Notes: generated from the letters alone by a model not told the origin. DNA of 64,000 nt from CAYXSX01 sp964467925 (GCA_964467925.1 CAYXSX010000001.1:62001-126000); one strand, 5' to 3'. Shown: positions 53,500 to 61,196, counted from the stretch's first letter. A program made the numbers and translations.

Positions 53500-53895
53500 A
53501 TGAAATCGTACCGCGCACAGGGGCCGTCCCAACGCCAGTTAAGAGTGGGAGAGCAGATCCGGCACATCGTCGCCGACACCATGGCGCGCGGCCATTTCCA
53601 TGGTGAGGCCTTGCTAGATGCCGGAAAAATTACCGTCACCGAAGTGCGCATTTCCCCCGACCTGAAAAACGCTACGGCCTATGTCATGCCGCTGGGCGGG
53701 GCGAATATGGATGAAATCCTTCCCGCGCTTAATCAGGAACACGCGGTGTTTCAAAAGGAAATCAACCGCCAGTCCAATTTAAAATTCACGCCGCGCATCC
53801 GCTTTGTGACGGATGAAAGTTTCGACAACGTTTCCAACATCGATAGCATCCTGCGCGAAGTTTTGCCTGCGGGCAGAAACGAAGACACCGAATAA
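53500..53895 (+). CDS. rbfA: 30S ribosome-binding factor RbfA
   Basis: Late 30S maturation factor of 131 residues with a KH-like fold. PSQRQLRVGEQIRHIVADTM and ITVTEVRISPDLKNATAYVM are the conserved segments. It overlaps truB by one base (the A of the TAA stop is the A of the truB ATG), so these are translated together, and starts four bases after infB. Confidence 0.95.
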   Translation: MKSYRAQGPSQRQLRVGEQIRHIVADTMARGHFHGEALLDAGKITVTEVRISPDLKNATAYVMPLGGANMDEILPALNQEHAVFQKEINRQSNLKFTPRIRFVTDESFDNVSNIDSILREVLPAGRNEDTE

Positions 53896-54899
53896 TGGCC
53901 CGGCGTAAAAAAGGCGACCCGGTCAGCGGCTGGGTTAATCTCGATAAACCTCTGGAGCTTGGCTCGACGCAGGCCGTTGGAAAAATCCGCCGTTTGCTGA
54001 ACGCGCAAAAGGCCGGGCATGCCGGAACGCTCGACCCGCTGGCCAGCGGTATTCTCCCCATCGCGCTGGGGGAGGCCACCAAGACCATCCCCTATATTCA
54101 GGACGCGCTTAAAACCTATGAATTCACCGTGACATGGGGCGCGCAAACCACAACCGATGATCTGGAAGGGGACATTATCGCGACCTCGGGCAGGCGTCCG
54201 ACCAATGAAGAAATCGAGGCTATCCTGCCGCAATTTCTGGGCGATATAGAGCAAGTCCCCCCGCAATTTTCGGCCGTCAAAATCGACGGCAAACGTGCCT
54301 ATGACATCGCCCGCGCCGGAGATACCGCCGCGATACAGCCGCGGCAGGTTTATATTAAAGAATTTAAAATCAGAGATTGTCATCCTGAGCGAAGCGCCGA
54401 CAGGCGTGAAGTCGAAGGATCTCATACGTCTGAAGGAGATCCTTCGCTGGCGCGCAGGATGACTTCTTTCGAAGTCACCTGCGGCAAGGGCACCTATGTC
54501 CGCGCACTCGCCCGCGATATGGCGATCGCTCTGGGCACGGTCGGGCATGTCTCCGCCCTGCGCCGCACCGCCGTCGGTCCCTTTACAGAAAAAAACTCGA
54601 TTTCCCTTGCAAAACTGGAGGAAATGAGTGATATTGCCGCCCGCGTAGCTGAATTGCTGCCGCTTGAGACCGCGCTGGACGATATCCCGGCCCTGGCCAT
54701 CAAGGCGGATGAAACGGCAAAGCTGCGTAGCGGTCAGGCGCTAAGCTTTATCTCCCGCCCCGATTTCGAACGTTTATCGAAAGCAGGATTAGGAAATAAG
54801 GAAACCGTCACCGCTCTGGCTTTTTTTGATGACCGCGCCGTGGCGCTGGTGGAAACAAAGGGCCCTACCGTAAAACCCGTGAAAGTGTTCAATATATAG
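53895..54899 (+). CDS. truB: tRNA pseudouridine(55) synthase TruB with inserted palindrome
   Basis: Makes pseudouridine 55 in the tRNA T loop; 334 residues, about 25-30 longer than relatives. The active site HAGTLDPLASGIL holds catalytic Asp47. Between VYIKEFKIR and SFEVTCGKGTYVR, normally joined by a short loop, there is a foreign segment (about residues 162-190, containing CHPERSADRRE and DPSLARRM) encoded by an 85-bp palindromic element at 54379-54463. The frame is kept. The C-terminal PUA-like part follows normally. rpsO begins 31 bases later. Confidence 0.95.
   Translation: MARRKKGDPVSGWVNLDKPLELGSTQAVGKIRRLLNAQKAGHAGTLDPLASGILPIALGEATKTIPYIQDALKTYEFTVTWGAQTTTDDLEGDIIATSGRRPTNEEIEAILPQFLGDIEQVPPQFSAVKIDGKRAYDIARAGDTAAIQPRQVYIKEFKIRDCHPERSADRREVEGSHTSEGDPSLARRMTSFEVTCGKGTYVRALARDMAIALGTVGHVSALRRTAVGPFTEKNSISLAKLEEMSDIAARVAELLPLETALDDIPALAIKADETAKLRSGQALSFISRPDFERLSKAGLGNKETVTALAFFDDRAVALVETKGPTVKPVKVFNI
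54379..54463. repeat. Palindromic element, family B, inserted in frame in truB
   Basis: Left end GTCATCCTGAGCG and right end CGCAGGATGAC; inner arms AAGGATCTC and GAGATCCTT. It is the same type as 13756-13863 and 60073-60148, and it adds about 28 codons to truB without a stop codon. Confidence 0.93.
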
Positions 54900-54930
54900 G
54901 GCGCGCTCACACAGATATAAGGAAAACACG

Positions 54931-55200
54931 ATGTCGATTACTGCTGAAAAGAAACAAAACGTTATTAAAGAATATGCAACCACCAAAGGTGACACAGGCT
55001 CACCGGAAGTTCAGGTTGCCATTTTGACCAACCGTATCAACGAGCTTTCCGAGCACATGAAAAACCACCAGAAGGATTTTCACTCACGCCGCGGCCTGCT
55101 GGCCATGGTTGCCCGCCGCCGTAAACTGCTCGACTACGTAAAGGGTAAAGACGAAGCCCGTTACCAGAGCCTAATTGAAAAGCTCAATATCCGCCGTTAA
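54931..55200 (+). CDS. rpsO: 30S ribosomal protein S15
   Basis: Primary 16S rRNA-binding protein, 89 residues, exact family length. GDTGSPEVQVAILTNRI and HSRRGLLAMVARRRKLLDY are canonical. ATAAGGAAAACACG precedes the ATG. In most bacteria pnp follows directly; here a palindrome, a terminator and a minus-strand gpmA intervene. Confidence 0.98.
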   Translation: MSITAEKKQNVIKEYATTKGDTGSPEVQVAILTNRINELSEHMKNHQKDFHSRRGLLAMVARRRKLLDYVKGKDEARYQSLIEKLNIRR

Positions 55201-55210
55201 TTCCCGTACA

Positions 55211-55309
55211 CGTCATTGCGAGGAGGGCTTTAGCCCGACGCGGCAATCTGGAGCCATAAGAAAAATTTCCAGATTGCTTCTCCCCGCTTGCGCGGGGATC
55301 GCAATGACG
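55211..55309. repeat. Palindromic element, family A, downstream of rpsO
   Basis: Ends CGTCATTGCGAGG and CGCAATGACG, inner arms GGCAATCTGG and CCAGATTGCT; one half also carries a CCCCGC-TTGC-GCGGGG hairpin. It begins ten bases after the rpsO stop codon. Confidence 0.9.
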
Positions 55310-55318
55310 AAAAAAATT

Positions 55319-55343
55319 AAAGGCCGCTTCAAGCGGCCTTTTT
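55319..55343. terminator. Bidirectional terminator between rpsO and gpmA
   Basis: AAAGGCCGCTT and AAGCGGCCTTT form a perfect stem with almost no loop; TTTTT follows on the plus strand and AAAAA-encoded T-run on the minus strand. The gpmA stop codon lies inside the hairpin. Confidence 0.88.
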
Positions 55344-55964
55344 CTCATTAATGAAGTATCTGGCCTTTATTTTGCCACCCTCCATTTCAAACACAAGCGG
55401 CACGCCGGTGGGCATTTCGGCTTCGTTGATGCTTTCGGGGGTTTCGGCGCCTAAAATAATCAGCATGGCACGCAAAGAGTTCCCATGCGCTGCGACCAGG
55501 ATGTTTTCACCCTTTTCCACCAGCGGTTCAATCTCCGCCTCGTAATACGGGCGTACGCGGTTTTCCACCACATCCTTGAGGCATTCCCCGCCCGGCGGCG
55601 GCGTATCGTAGGAGCGGCGCCAGATATGCACCTGCTCCTCGCCGTATTTGGCGCGGGTTTCATCTTTGTCCAGCCCTGTCAGATCGCCGTAATCGCGCTC
55701 ACGCAAATGGGGATGACGCACCATTTTGGCAAAAACATCACCCTGCCCGGCTTCGTTCAACGCGATTTCCGCCGTACGGTTGGCGCGGGTTTGCGTGCTG
55801 GAGAAAACACGGTCGAATTTAATACCCGCATTTTTCAGCATTTCCCCGGCCTTTTTGGCCTCCGCTTCGCCGTTTTCCGTCAAATCGACATCGTGAAAAC
55901 CCGTAAAACGGTTCTCGAGATTCCATTGCGACTGGCCGTGACGAAGAAGAACAAGATAATTCAT
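55329..55964 (-). CDS. gpmA: 2,3-bisphosphoglycerate-dependent phosphoglycerate mutase
   Basis: Glycolytic enzyme that interconverts 3- and 2-phosphoglycerate; 211 residues from the ATG at 55964, which has GGAGAG seven bases upstream (the frame has an ATG five codons earlier). The phosphohistidine motif LLRHGQSQWN contains His9; RERDYGDL and VAAHGNSLRAM complete the active site. It is placed antisense between rpsO and pnp, with palindromes at both sides, an unusual break of a conserved pair. Confidence 0.95.
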   Translation of the reverse strand: MNYLVLLRHGQSQWNLENRFTGFHDVDLTENGEAEAKKAGEMLKNAGIKFDRVFSSTQTRANRTAEIALNEAGQGDVFAKMVRHPHLRERDYGDLTGLDKDETRAKYGEEQVHIWRRSYDTPPPGGECLKDVVENRVRPYYEAEIEPLVEKGENILVAAHGNSLRAMLIILGAETPESINEAEMPTGVPLVFEMEGGKIKARYFINEKKAA

Positions 55965-56002
55965 TAAAACACTCTCCATATTATTAGCTTTGCTATTTTT
56001 TA

Positions 56003-56087
56003 AACTACAGAGAACGCAGAGACAAACAGAGATTTTTTGTTATAAAGAAGAAAAGTTTCTCTGCGATCTCTGTTTAGCTCTGTAGTT
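56003..56087. repeat. Inverted repeat upstream of gpmA (ACTACAGAG arms)
   Basis: AACTACAGAG... and ...CTCTGTAGTT are the ends, and inner arms CGCAGAGACAAACAGAG and CTCTGCGATCTCTGTTT are related. About 85 bp, AT-rich loop. The sequence is unlike families A-C. It belongs to a 379-bp stretch without genes between gpmA and pnp. Confidence 0.75.
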
Positions 56088-56174
56088 AATAATCTTTTGA
56101 CTTCCGCCCTATTTAATGCGATAAAACCGCCTAGCCGAAGGTTCTTTCCGAGAGCGGTTTCTCGGTTGACTGTC

Positions 56175-56247
56175 TTGTTCGTTGTTCGTGATTTCGTATT
56201 TCGTTTATTCGAAACTCCAATCATCGAACAATCGAAACAGCGAACAA
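56175..56247. repeat. Inverted repeat upstream of pnp (TTGTTCG arms)
   Basis: Ends TTGTTCGTTGTTCG and CGAAACAGCGAACAA pair imperfectly, with an inner TTTCG...CGAAAC pairing. About 73 bp. It is another type of palindrome. The remaining bases up to 56343 contain a short CTCCCGG-ATTTTT-CGGGGGC hairpin and AAAGGAATATTT, the pnp ribosome site. Confidence 0.6.
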
Positions 56248-56343
56248 AACTGTCCGCCGATCCCGCTTTCCCGATGTTCCTTCATATGTTTAAAAACGCT
56301 CCCGGATTTTTCGGGGGCATACTCTATTTAAAGGAATATTTAT

Positions 56344-58491
56344 ATGTTTAAAGTTTACAAAAAAGAAATCGATTTCGCAGGTCAGAAACTGACCCTGGAG
56401 ACGGGTAAAATCGCCCGTCAGGCCGACGGCGCCGTACTGGCCACCATCGGCGAAACCACCGTGCTTTGCTGCGTCACCGGTGCAAAAAGCGTAGCGCCGG
56501 GCCAGGATTTCTTCCCCCTTTCCGTGCATTACCAGGAAAAGACATACTCAGCCGGTAAAATCCCCGGCGGTTTCTTCAAGCGCGAGGCACGCCCGAGCGA
56601 AAAAGAAACACTGACATCACGTCTGATCGACCGCCCCATCCGCCCGCTCTTCCCCAAGGGGTTCCTGAACGAAGTGCAGGTTGTGGCCACCGTAATTTCT
56701 CACGACCTTGAAAACGATCCCGACATTATCGCGATGGTCGGTTGTTCTGCTGCGCTGACCATTTCCGGCATTCCCTTTATGGGCCCGATTGCCGGCGCGC
56801 GCGTTGGTTACAAGGACGACAAATACGTCATCAACCCGCCGATGCACGAAGTGGCCGAAGGCGACCTTGACCTTGTTGTCGCCGGAACGCAGGAAGGCGT
56901 TTTGATGGTTGAATCCGAAGCGCAAGAGCTTTCCGAAGAAATCATGCTGGGCGCGGTTCGTGCAGGTCACGAAGCTTACCAAAGCGTAATCGACGGCATT
57001 ATCGAGCTGGCTGAAATGTGCGCCAAGGATATGTGGGACGTTCCCGAAACACCCGATCACATCACCAAGCTGGAAGAAAACATCAAGAAAAAATTCGCCA
57101 AGGATGTCGAAAAGGCCTACACCATTACCGACAAGCTTGAGCGCCAAACCGCAGTGGGCGTCGCTCGCGACAAAGCCATCGAAGAATTTAGCGATGAAGA
57201 AGCGGGCATTGACGCCAACCTTATCAAGTCCAAATTCAAATCGCTGGAGGCTGATGTTGTTCGCGGCTCCATCCTGAAAACCGGCAAGCGTATTGATGGC
57301 CGCGACACTAAAACCGTCCGCCCGATCGTTGCCGAAGTCGGCGTTCTTCCCCGTACGCACGGCTCCGCCCTGTTTACTCGCGGCGAAACGCAGGCGCTTG
57401 TTGTGGCCACTCTTGGCACAGGCCAGGACGAGCAAATCATCGACGCGCTGGAAGGCGAATACAAGCAGCGCTTCCTTCTGCATTATAACTTCCCGCCCTA
57501 TTCTGTCGGTGAAGCGGGCCGTATGGGCCCTCCCGGCCGCCGCGAAATCGGACACGGCAAACTGGCATGGCGCGCAATTAATCCGCTTCTGCCGAGTGCC
57601 GAGGAATTCCCCTACACGATGCGGGTGGTTTCCGAGATTACCGAGTCCAACGGTTCATCATCCATGGCGTCTGTTTGCGGCGCGTCTCTGTCCTTGATGG
57701 ATGCAGGCGTTCCCCTGCCCCGCCCGGTCGCGGGTATCGCCATGGGCCTGATCAAGGAAGATAAGGACTTCGCGGTTCTGTCCGACATCCTTGGTGACGA
57801 AGACCATCTCGGCGATATGGACTTCAAAGTGGCCGGTACCGAAAACGGCATTACCTCGCTTCAGATGGATATCAAGATCACCTCGATCACCGAGGAAATC
57901 ATGAAGACCGCACTGGCCCAGGCCAAAGACGGTCGCATTCACATTCTGGGTGAAATGAACAAGGCGATCGATACCGCCCGCTCCGAACTTAATGCCAACG
58001 CCCCGCAAATCGTGACGATCAAAATTCCGGTCGACAAGATCCGCGACGTCATCGGCACAGGCGGTAAAGTAATCCGCGAGATTACCGAAACCACAGGCGT
58101 GAAGATGGACGTGGAAGATGACGGCACAATCAAGGTCGCCGCATCCAATCATGAATCTATCGAGGCCGCCATTAACTGGATCAAGGGCCTGACCGAAGAG
58201 CCCGAAGTCGGCAAAATCTATGACGGTAAAGTCGTAAAATGTGTTGATTTCGGCGCGTTCGTAAACTTCATGGGCGCGAAAGACGGCCTTGTGCACATCT
58301 CCGAACTGGCCGACCACCGCGTCGCCCAAACCACCGATGTCGTGAACGAAGGCGATCAGGTCAAGGTTCTGTGCATCGGCATGGACGACCGCGGCAAGGT
58401 AAAACTGTCCATGAAACGCGTGGATCAGGAAACCGGCGAAAAGATCGAATTCGAAGACAAGCCCAAGGGCAAGAAAGAAGCGAACGGTTAA
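56344..58491 (+). CDS. pnp: Polyribonucleotide nucleotidyltransferase (PNPase)
   Basis: Phosphorolytic 3'-5' exoribonuclease of 715 residues, member of the degradosome. Domains: two RNase PH units (the first up to about 230 and the second from about 310-540, with FNPPYSVGEAGRMG-like sequence NFPPYSVGEAGRMG), a KH domain (IRDVIGTGGKVIREITE) and an S1 domain (YDGKVVKCVDFGAFVNFMG). AAAGGAATATTTAT precedes the ATG. It does not share its leader with rpsO here, since gpmA intervenes. Confidence 0.98.
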   Translation: MFKVYKKEIDFAGQKLTLETGKIARQADGAVLATIGETTVLCCVTGAKSVAPGQDFFPLSVHYQEKTYSAGKIPGGFFKREARPSEKETLTSRLIDRPIRPLFPKGFLNEVQVVATVISHDLENDPDIIAMVGCSAALTISGIPFMGPIAGARVGYKDDKYVINPPMHEVAEGDLDLVVAGTQEGVLMVESEAQELSEEIMLGAVRAGHEAYQSVIDGIIELAEMCAKDMWDVPETPDHITKLEENIKKKFAKDVEKAYTITDKLERQTAVGVARDKAIEEFSDEEAGIDANLIKSKFKSLEADVVRGSILKTGKRIDGRDTKTVRPIVAEVGVLPRTHGSALFTRGETQALVVATLGTGQDEQIIDALEGEYKQRFLLHYNFPPYSVGEAGRMGPPGRREIGHGKLAWRAINPLLPSAEEFPYTMRVVSEITESNGSSSMASVCGASLSLMDAGVPLPRPVAGIAMGLIKEDKDFAVLSDILGDEDHLGDMDFKVAGTENGITSLQMDIKITSITEEIMKTALAQAKDGRIHILGEMNKAIDTARSELNANAPQIVTIKIPVDKIRDVIGTGGKVIREITETTGVKMDVEDDGTIKVAASNHESIEAAINWIKGLTEEPEVGKIYDGKVVKCVDFGAFVNFMGAKDGLVHISELADHRVAQTTDVVNEGDQVKVLCIGMDDRGKVKLSMKRVDQETGEKIEFEDKPKGKKEANG

Positions 58492-58493
58492 TA

Positions 58494-58564
58494 GATGATC
58501 GGATACGCGGATGATCAGATAAGCAGAAATTCTGATCATCCGACATTCTGATCATCCGATCATC
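58494..58564. repeat. Nested palindrome abutting the glycerophosphodiesterase start
   Basis: Perfect outer pair GATGATCGGAT (58494-58504) with ATCCGATCATC (58554-58564), and a perfect inner pair GGATGATCAGA (58509-58519) with TCTGATCATCC (58531-58541). The segment TTCTGATCATCCG occurs twice in direct order. It starts three bases after the pnp stop codon and ends on the base before the next ATG, so it may be both terminator-like structure for pnp and leader of the next gene. Confidence 0.88.
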
Positions 58565-59314
58565 ATGCCCTTAAAACTCCCCAAAATCATCGGTCACCGC
58601 GGCGCGTGCGCTTATGCGCCGGAAAACACGTTGGAGAGCATCCATACCGCCGCCGATATCGGCGCTCAGTGGGTGGAGTTGGATGTAAAACTTACCCGCG
58701 ACGGCGTGCCGGTCATTTTCCACGATGAAACGCTGGAGCGCACCACCAACGGCTCCGGCAACATGGCCGATACGCTTTACGAGGATCTGCGCCAGCTCGA
58801 GGCCGGAAGCTGGTTCGCCGACGGCTTTACAGGCATCAAAATTCCGACCCTCGAAGAAGCGCTCGACGTCTTGCTGGAGCGCGGCCTCGGTCTTAATCTC
58901 GAGATCAAACCCTGTCCGGGACGCGAAGTCGAAACGGCAGAAATCGCGCTCGACGTGCTGTCCACCATCTGGGACGATCATTCCAATATTCTGATTTCTT
59001 CATTCCAGCACCCTTCATTGGAGGCCGCGCGCGACATGGCGAATGACTGGGCCCGCGGCTTGCTCATAGGCGGCGATGACATGCCCGAAAACTGGCGCGA
59101 GCTTGCCGATTACCTTGAAGTAAAAACGATGAATCTCGGCTCCCGCCTCGTGACCCGCGAATTGGTGGAGGAAATTTCAGACCTTGATATGGCCACGCTG
59201 GTCTACACGGTCAACGACCCCGACGAAGCCCGGCGGTTCCAAAGCTACGGCGTCGATGCCCTCTTCTCCGACCAGCCCGACGTAATCGCGGAAGGGTTGT
59301 TTAGTGTGCATTAG
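58565..59314 (+). CDS. ugpQ: Glycerophosphodiester phosphodiesterase
   Basis: TIM-barrel hydrolase of 249 residues that splits glycerophosphodiesters to glycerol-3-phosphate and an alcohol. The N-terminal IIGHRGACAYAPENTLES and VELDVKLTRDGVPVIFHDE hold the acid-base histidines and metal ligands, and LNLEIKPCPG follows. There is no signal peptide, so it is cytoplasmic (UgpQ type). A palindrome ends directly before its ATG. Its last 56 bases are repeated 190 bases downstream. Confidence 0.95.
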   Translation: MPLKLPKIIGHRGACAYAPENTLESIHTAADIGAQWVELDVKLTRDGVPVIFHDETLERTTNGSGNMADTLYEDLRQLEAGSWFADGFTGIKIPTLEEALDVLLERGLGLNLEIKPCPGREVETAEIALDVLSTIWDDHSNILISSFQHPSLEAARDMANDWARGLLIGGDDMPENWRELADYLEVKTMNLGSRLVTRELVEEISDLDMATLVYTVNDPDEARRFQSYGVDALFSDQPDVIAEGLFSVH

Positions 59315-59396
59315 GAGCGGCCAATCCTGCGGCAATCTCCTGCTCGGCAGATTCGCGCAAAAGCTCACGTTGCTTTTCTATTGTAAGGCCTTCCAA
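59301..59396 (-). CDS. Possible 31-residue peptide gene
   Basis: TTG-initiated frame with AAGGAG about seven bases ahead. The product (EGLTIEKQRELLRESAEQE from residue 2) is a charged amphipathic helix with a short tail. The 3' end overlaps the ugpQ 3' end by 14 bases. The good ribosome site is the chief support; no homology can be judged. Confidence 0.35.
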   Translation of the reverse strand: MEGLTIEKQRELLRESAEQEIAAGLAAPNAH

Positions 59397-59503
59397 AATA
59401 TTCTCCTTAAAATGTAATTTTCCGGAAAAACCTAAGTCAAATTAATAAATATGTCAAACATTATAACGCTGCGCTCAGAAACTATTGAGCCACGGCGCCC
59501 TTT

Positions 59504-59559
59504 CCCTCTTCTCCGACCAACCCGACGTGATCGCAGAAAATTTGTTTAGTATGCATTAG
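59504..59559 (+). pseudogene. Duplicated remnant of the ugpQ 3' end
   Basis: 56 bases matching the last 56 bases of ugpQ (59259-59314) at about nine positions in ten, including the stop codon: CCCTCTTCTCCGACCA then CCCGACGT and TTTGTTTAGT then GCATTAG. No upstream part of the gene is present, so this is a decayed partial copy rather than a functional gene. Confidence 0.85.
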
Positions 59560-59701
59560 AATACCATCTTTTTAATAAACTATAACGGTATACCGTGATT
59601 TTTTTGTGGCCAAATTGGACAATTTGTCTAATAACATCTTGTTAGGGTCACCAAAACGGTGCATCTTTGTTTTCAGGAAGTTCTCAATTTGAGAACATTC
59701 C

Positions 59702-59738
59702 AAAATAAAAAAGGGCCTAAAGCCGCGGCTAAAGGCCC
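59702..59738 (-). terminator. Strong minus-strand terminator in a gene-poor stretch
   Basis: Read on the minus strand, GGGCCTTTAGCC-GC-GGCTTTAGGCCC (two T-T mismatches) is followed by TTTTTTATTTT. No annotated gene ends near it. It is either the distant end of the fabA-fabB-fabI transcript (about 640 bases away) or the end of a small RNA transcribed from 59740-59850. Of the stretch 59397-60374, the rest holds repeats and no convincing gene. Confidence 0.85.
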
Positions 59739-59890
59739 CCGGAAACAGAAAAAGGCCGTCACCCAAATCTTTTCCGTACGCTAAGTTGGTTTTGGAGGCC
59801 AACATCGCGTCTATTTACATCATCAGGCGATTTTGATTCGTTTTCAAGCTACCCCTTAAAAATCTATCCACTTATCCCCACACTAGAGGC

Positions 59891-59969
59891 GTCATCCCTG
59901 CGAAGGCAGGGATCCATTTCAGAAACAATCGCTGGCCGATGAATGGATTCCGGCCTTCGCCGGAATGAC
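59891..59969. repeat. Palindromic element, family C
   Basis: Left end GTCATCCCTGCGAAGGCAGG and right end CCTTCGCCGGAATGAC, with inner GGATCCATTTC / GAATGGATTCC arms. About 79 bp. Similar to the copy inside trmB and to 37363-37488. Confidence 0.9.
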
Positions 59970-60072
59970 AATGACTATAAACCCCCTTAAATAGGAATAA
60001 AATCCTGTACTTTTTGTCGTTATTTTGTTAAGGTAACTACCATCAACACCAGAATTGCGTCTTCCCATTTTT

Positions 60073-60148
60073 GTCATCCTGAAGGAGTGAAACGACTGAA
60101 GGATCTGATAGCCCATGAAATAGATCCTTCGCATGAGCTAAGGATGAC
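60073..60148. repeat. Palindromic element, family B
   Basis: Left end GTCATCCTGAAGGAG and right end AGGATGAC, inner arms GAAGGATCT and AGATCCTTC. About 76 bp; same type as the element inserted in truB. Confidence 0.9.
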
Positions 60149-60282
60149 AAAAATATCAATTTTTCAAAGGGTTATAGATATAAAAAATACAACAGGGACC
60201 CCTCCCCCCCTCAAAATTGAAAAACGAAATGAGTAACTCTGATTTCGCTATAAAATCAGCCTGTTAAGCGGTCTTTGAGCAA

Positions 60283-60370
60283 AGAAATTTTAGATGTAAA
60301 CAGGCGCAAGGAGCGACGCGTATAAAACATACGCGAGCGACGCAGCAACGCATTTACAGCTAAAATAGCT
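60283..60370. repeat. Inverted repeat with AAATTTTAGATGTAAA arms
   Basis: AAATTTTAGATGTAAA at 60285-60300 pairs with TTTACAGCTAAAATAGCT at 60353-60370, enclosing a GCGACGC-GTATAAAACATACGC-GAGCGACGC inner part with its own palindrome. It ends four bases before the fabI stop codon and may form the 3' end of the fab transcript. It is unlike families A-C. Confidence 0.75.
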
Positions 60371-60374
60371 CGGC

Positions 60375-61190
60375 TTAAACTTCGGAGCTACCGTTGATAG
60401 CATCTAAACTGTCATGCGCGGGCATGCCGACGGCGTTAAAACCGCAATCGACGTAATGCACTTCGCCCGTCACGGCGCCAGCCATGTCAGAGAGCAGGTA
60501 CAGGGCGGAATTGCCGACCTCGTCCAGTTCAACTGATTTGCGAAGAGGAGACGTTAAAACATTGTATTTAAACGTTCTTCTGGCGCCGCCGATAACGGCT
60601 CCGGCCAGTGTTCTCATCGGCCCGGCGGAAAGCGCATTCACACGAATGCCTGAGGGGCCAAGATCCGCCGCCAGATACCGTGTGGAGGCCTCCAGAGCGG
60701 CCTTGGCCACGCCCATGACGTTGTAATTGGGCATCACCTTTTCCGCACCGTAATAGGTCAGCGTCAGAGCAGAACCGCCCTCTTTCATCAGCGGATGCGC
60801 CCGACGCATGACGGAGGTGAAGGAATAACAGGAGATATGCATGGTTTTTAAAAAGTTATCCAATGTGGTATCCACATAACGGCCCTGCAGCTCGTCCTTG
60901 TTGGAATAGGCCACGGCGTGGACGATGAAATCGAGACCGCCCCATTTATCCTCGATTGTGGAAAAAATGCTATCCAAATTATCCTCATTGGAGGCATCGC
61001 AATCAAGGATCAGCTTGGCGCCGACGGATTCGGCAAGCGGCCTCGCGCGTTTGCCGAACGCTTCGCCCTGATAGGTAAAGGCCATTTCGGCACCGGAAGC
61101 GTGCAATGCTTTGGCAATGCCCCAGGCGATCGATTTTTCGTTCGCCACGCCCATGACGAGCCCTTTTTTGCCTTTCATAAGATTTTGCAT
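60375..61190 (-). CDS. fabI: Enoyl-[acyl-carrier-protein] reductase (NADH) FabI
   Basis: Last reductive step of fatty-acid elongation; target of triclosan and isoniazid-type inhibitors. 271 residues. The N-terminal GVANEKSIAWGIAKAL is the FabI nucleotide-binding variant, and the active site Tyr-x6-Lys appears in YNVMGVAKAALEASTRYLA. It follows fabB by six bases and belongs to the fabA-fabB-fabI operon. Confidence 0.97.
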   Translation of the reverse strand: MQNLMKGKKGLVMGVANEKSIAWGIAKALHASGAEMAFTYQGEAFGKRARPLAESVGAKLILDCDASNEDNLDSIFSTIEDKWGGLDFIVHAVAYSNKDELQGRYVDTTLDNFLKTMHISCYSFTSVMRRAHPLMKEGGSALTLTYYGAEKVMPNYNVMGVAKAALEASTRYLAADLGPSGIRVNALSAGPMRTLAGAVIGGARRTFKYNVLTSPLRKSVELDEVGNSALYLLSDMAGAVTGEVHYVDCGFNAVGMPAHDSLDAINGSSEV

Positions 61191-61196
61191 CGCTTG

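Noticed and set aside
59572..59805. 77-codon minus-strand frame
   Set aside because: It contains the strong terminator hairpin and T-run, so it cannot be a sensible coding region.
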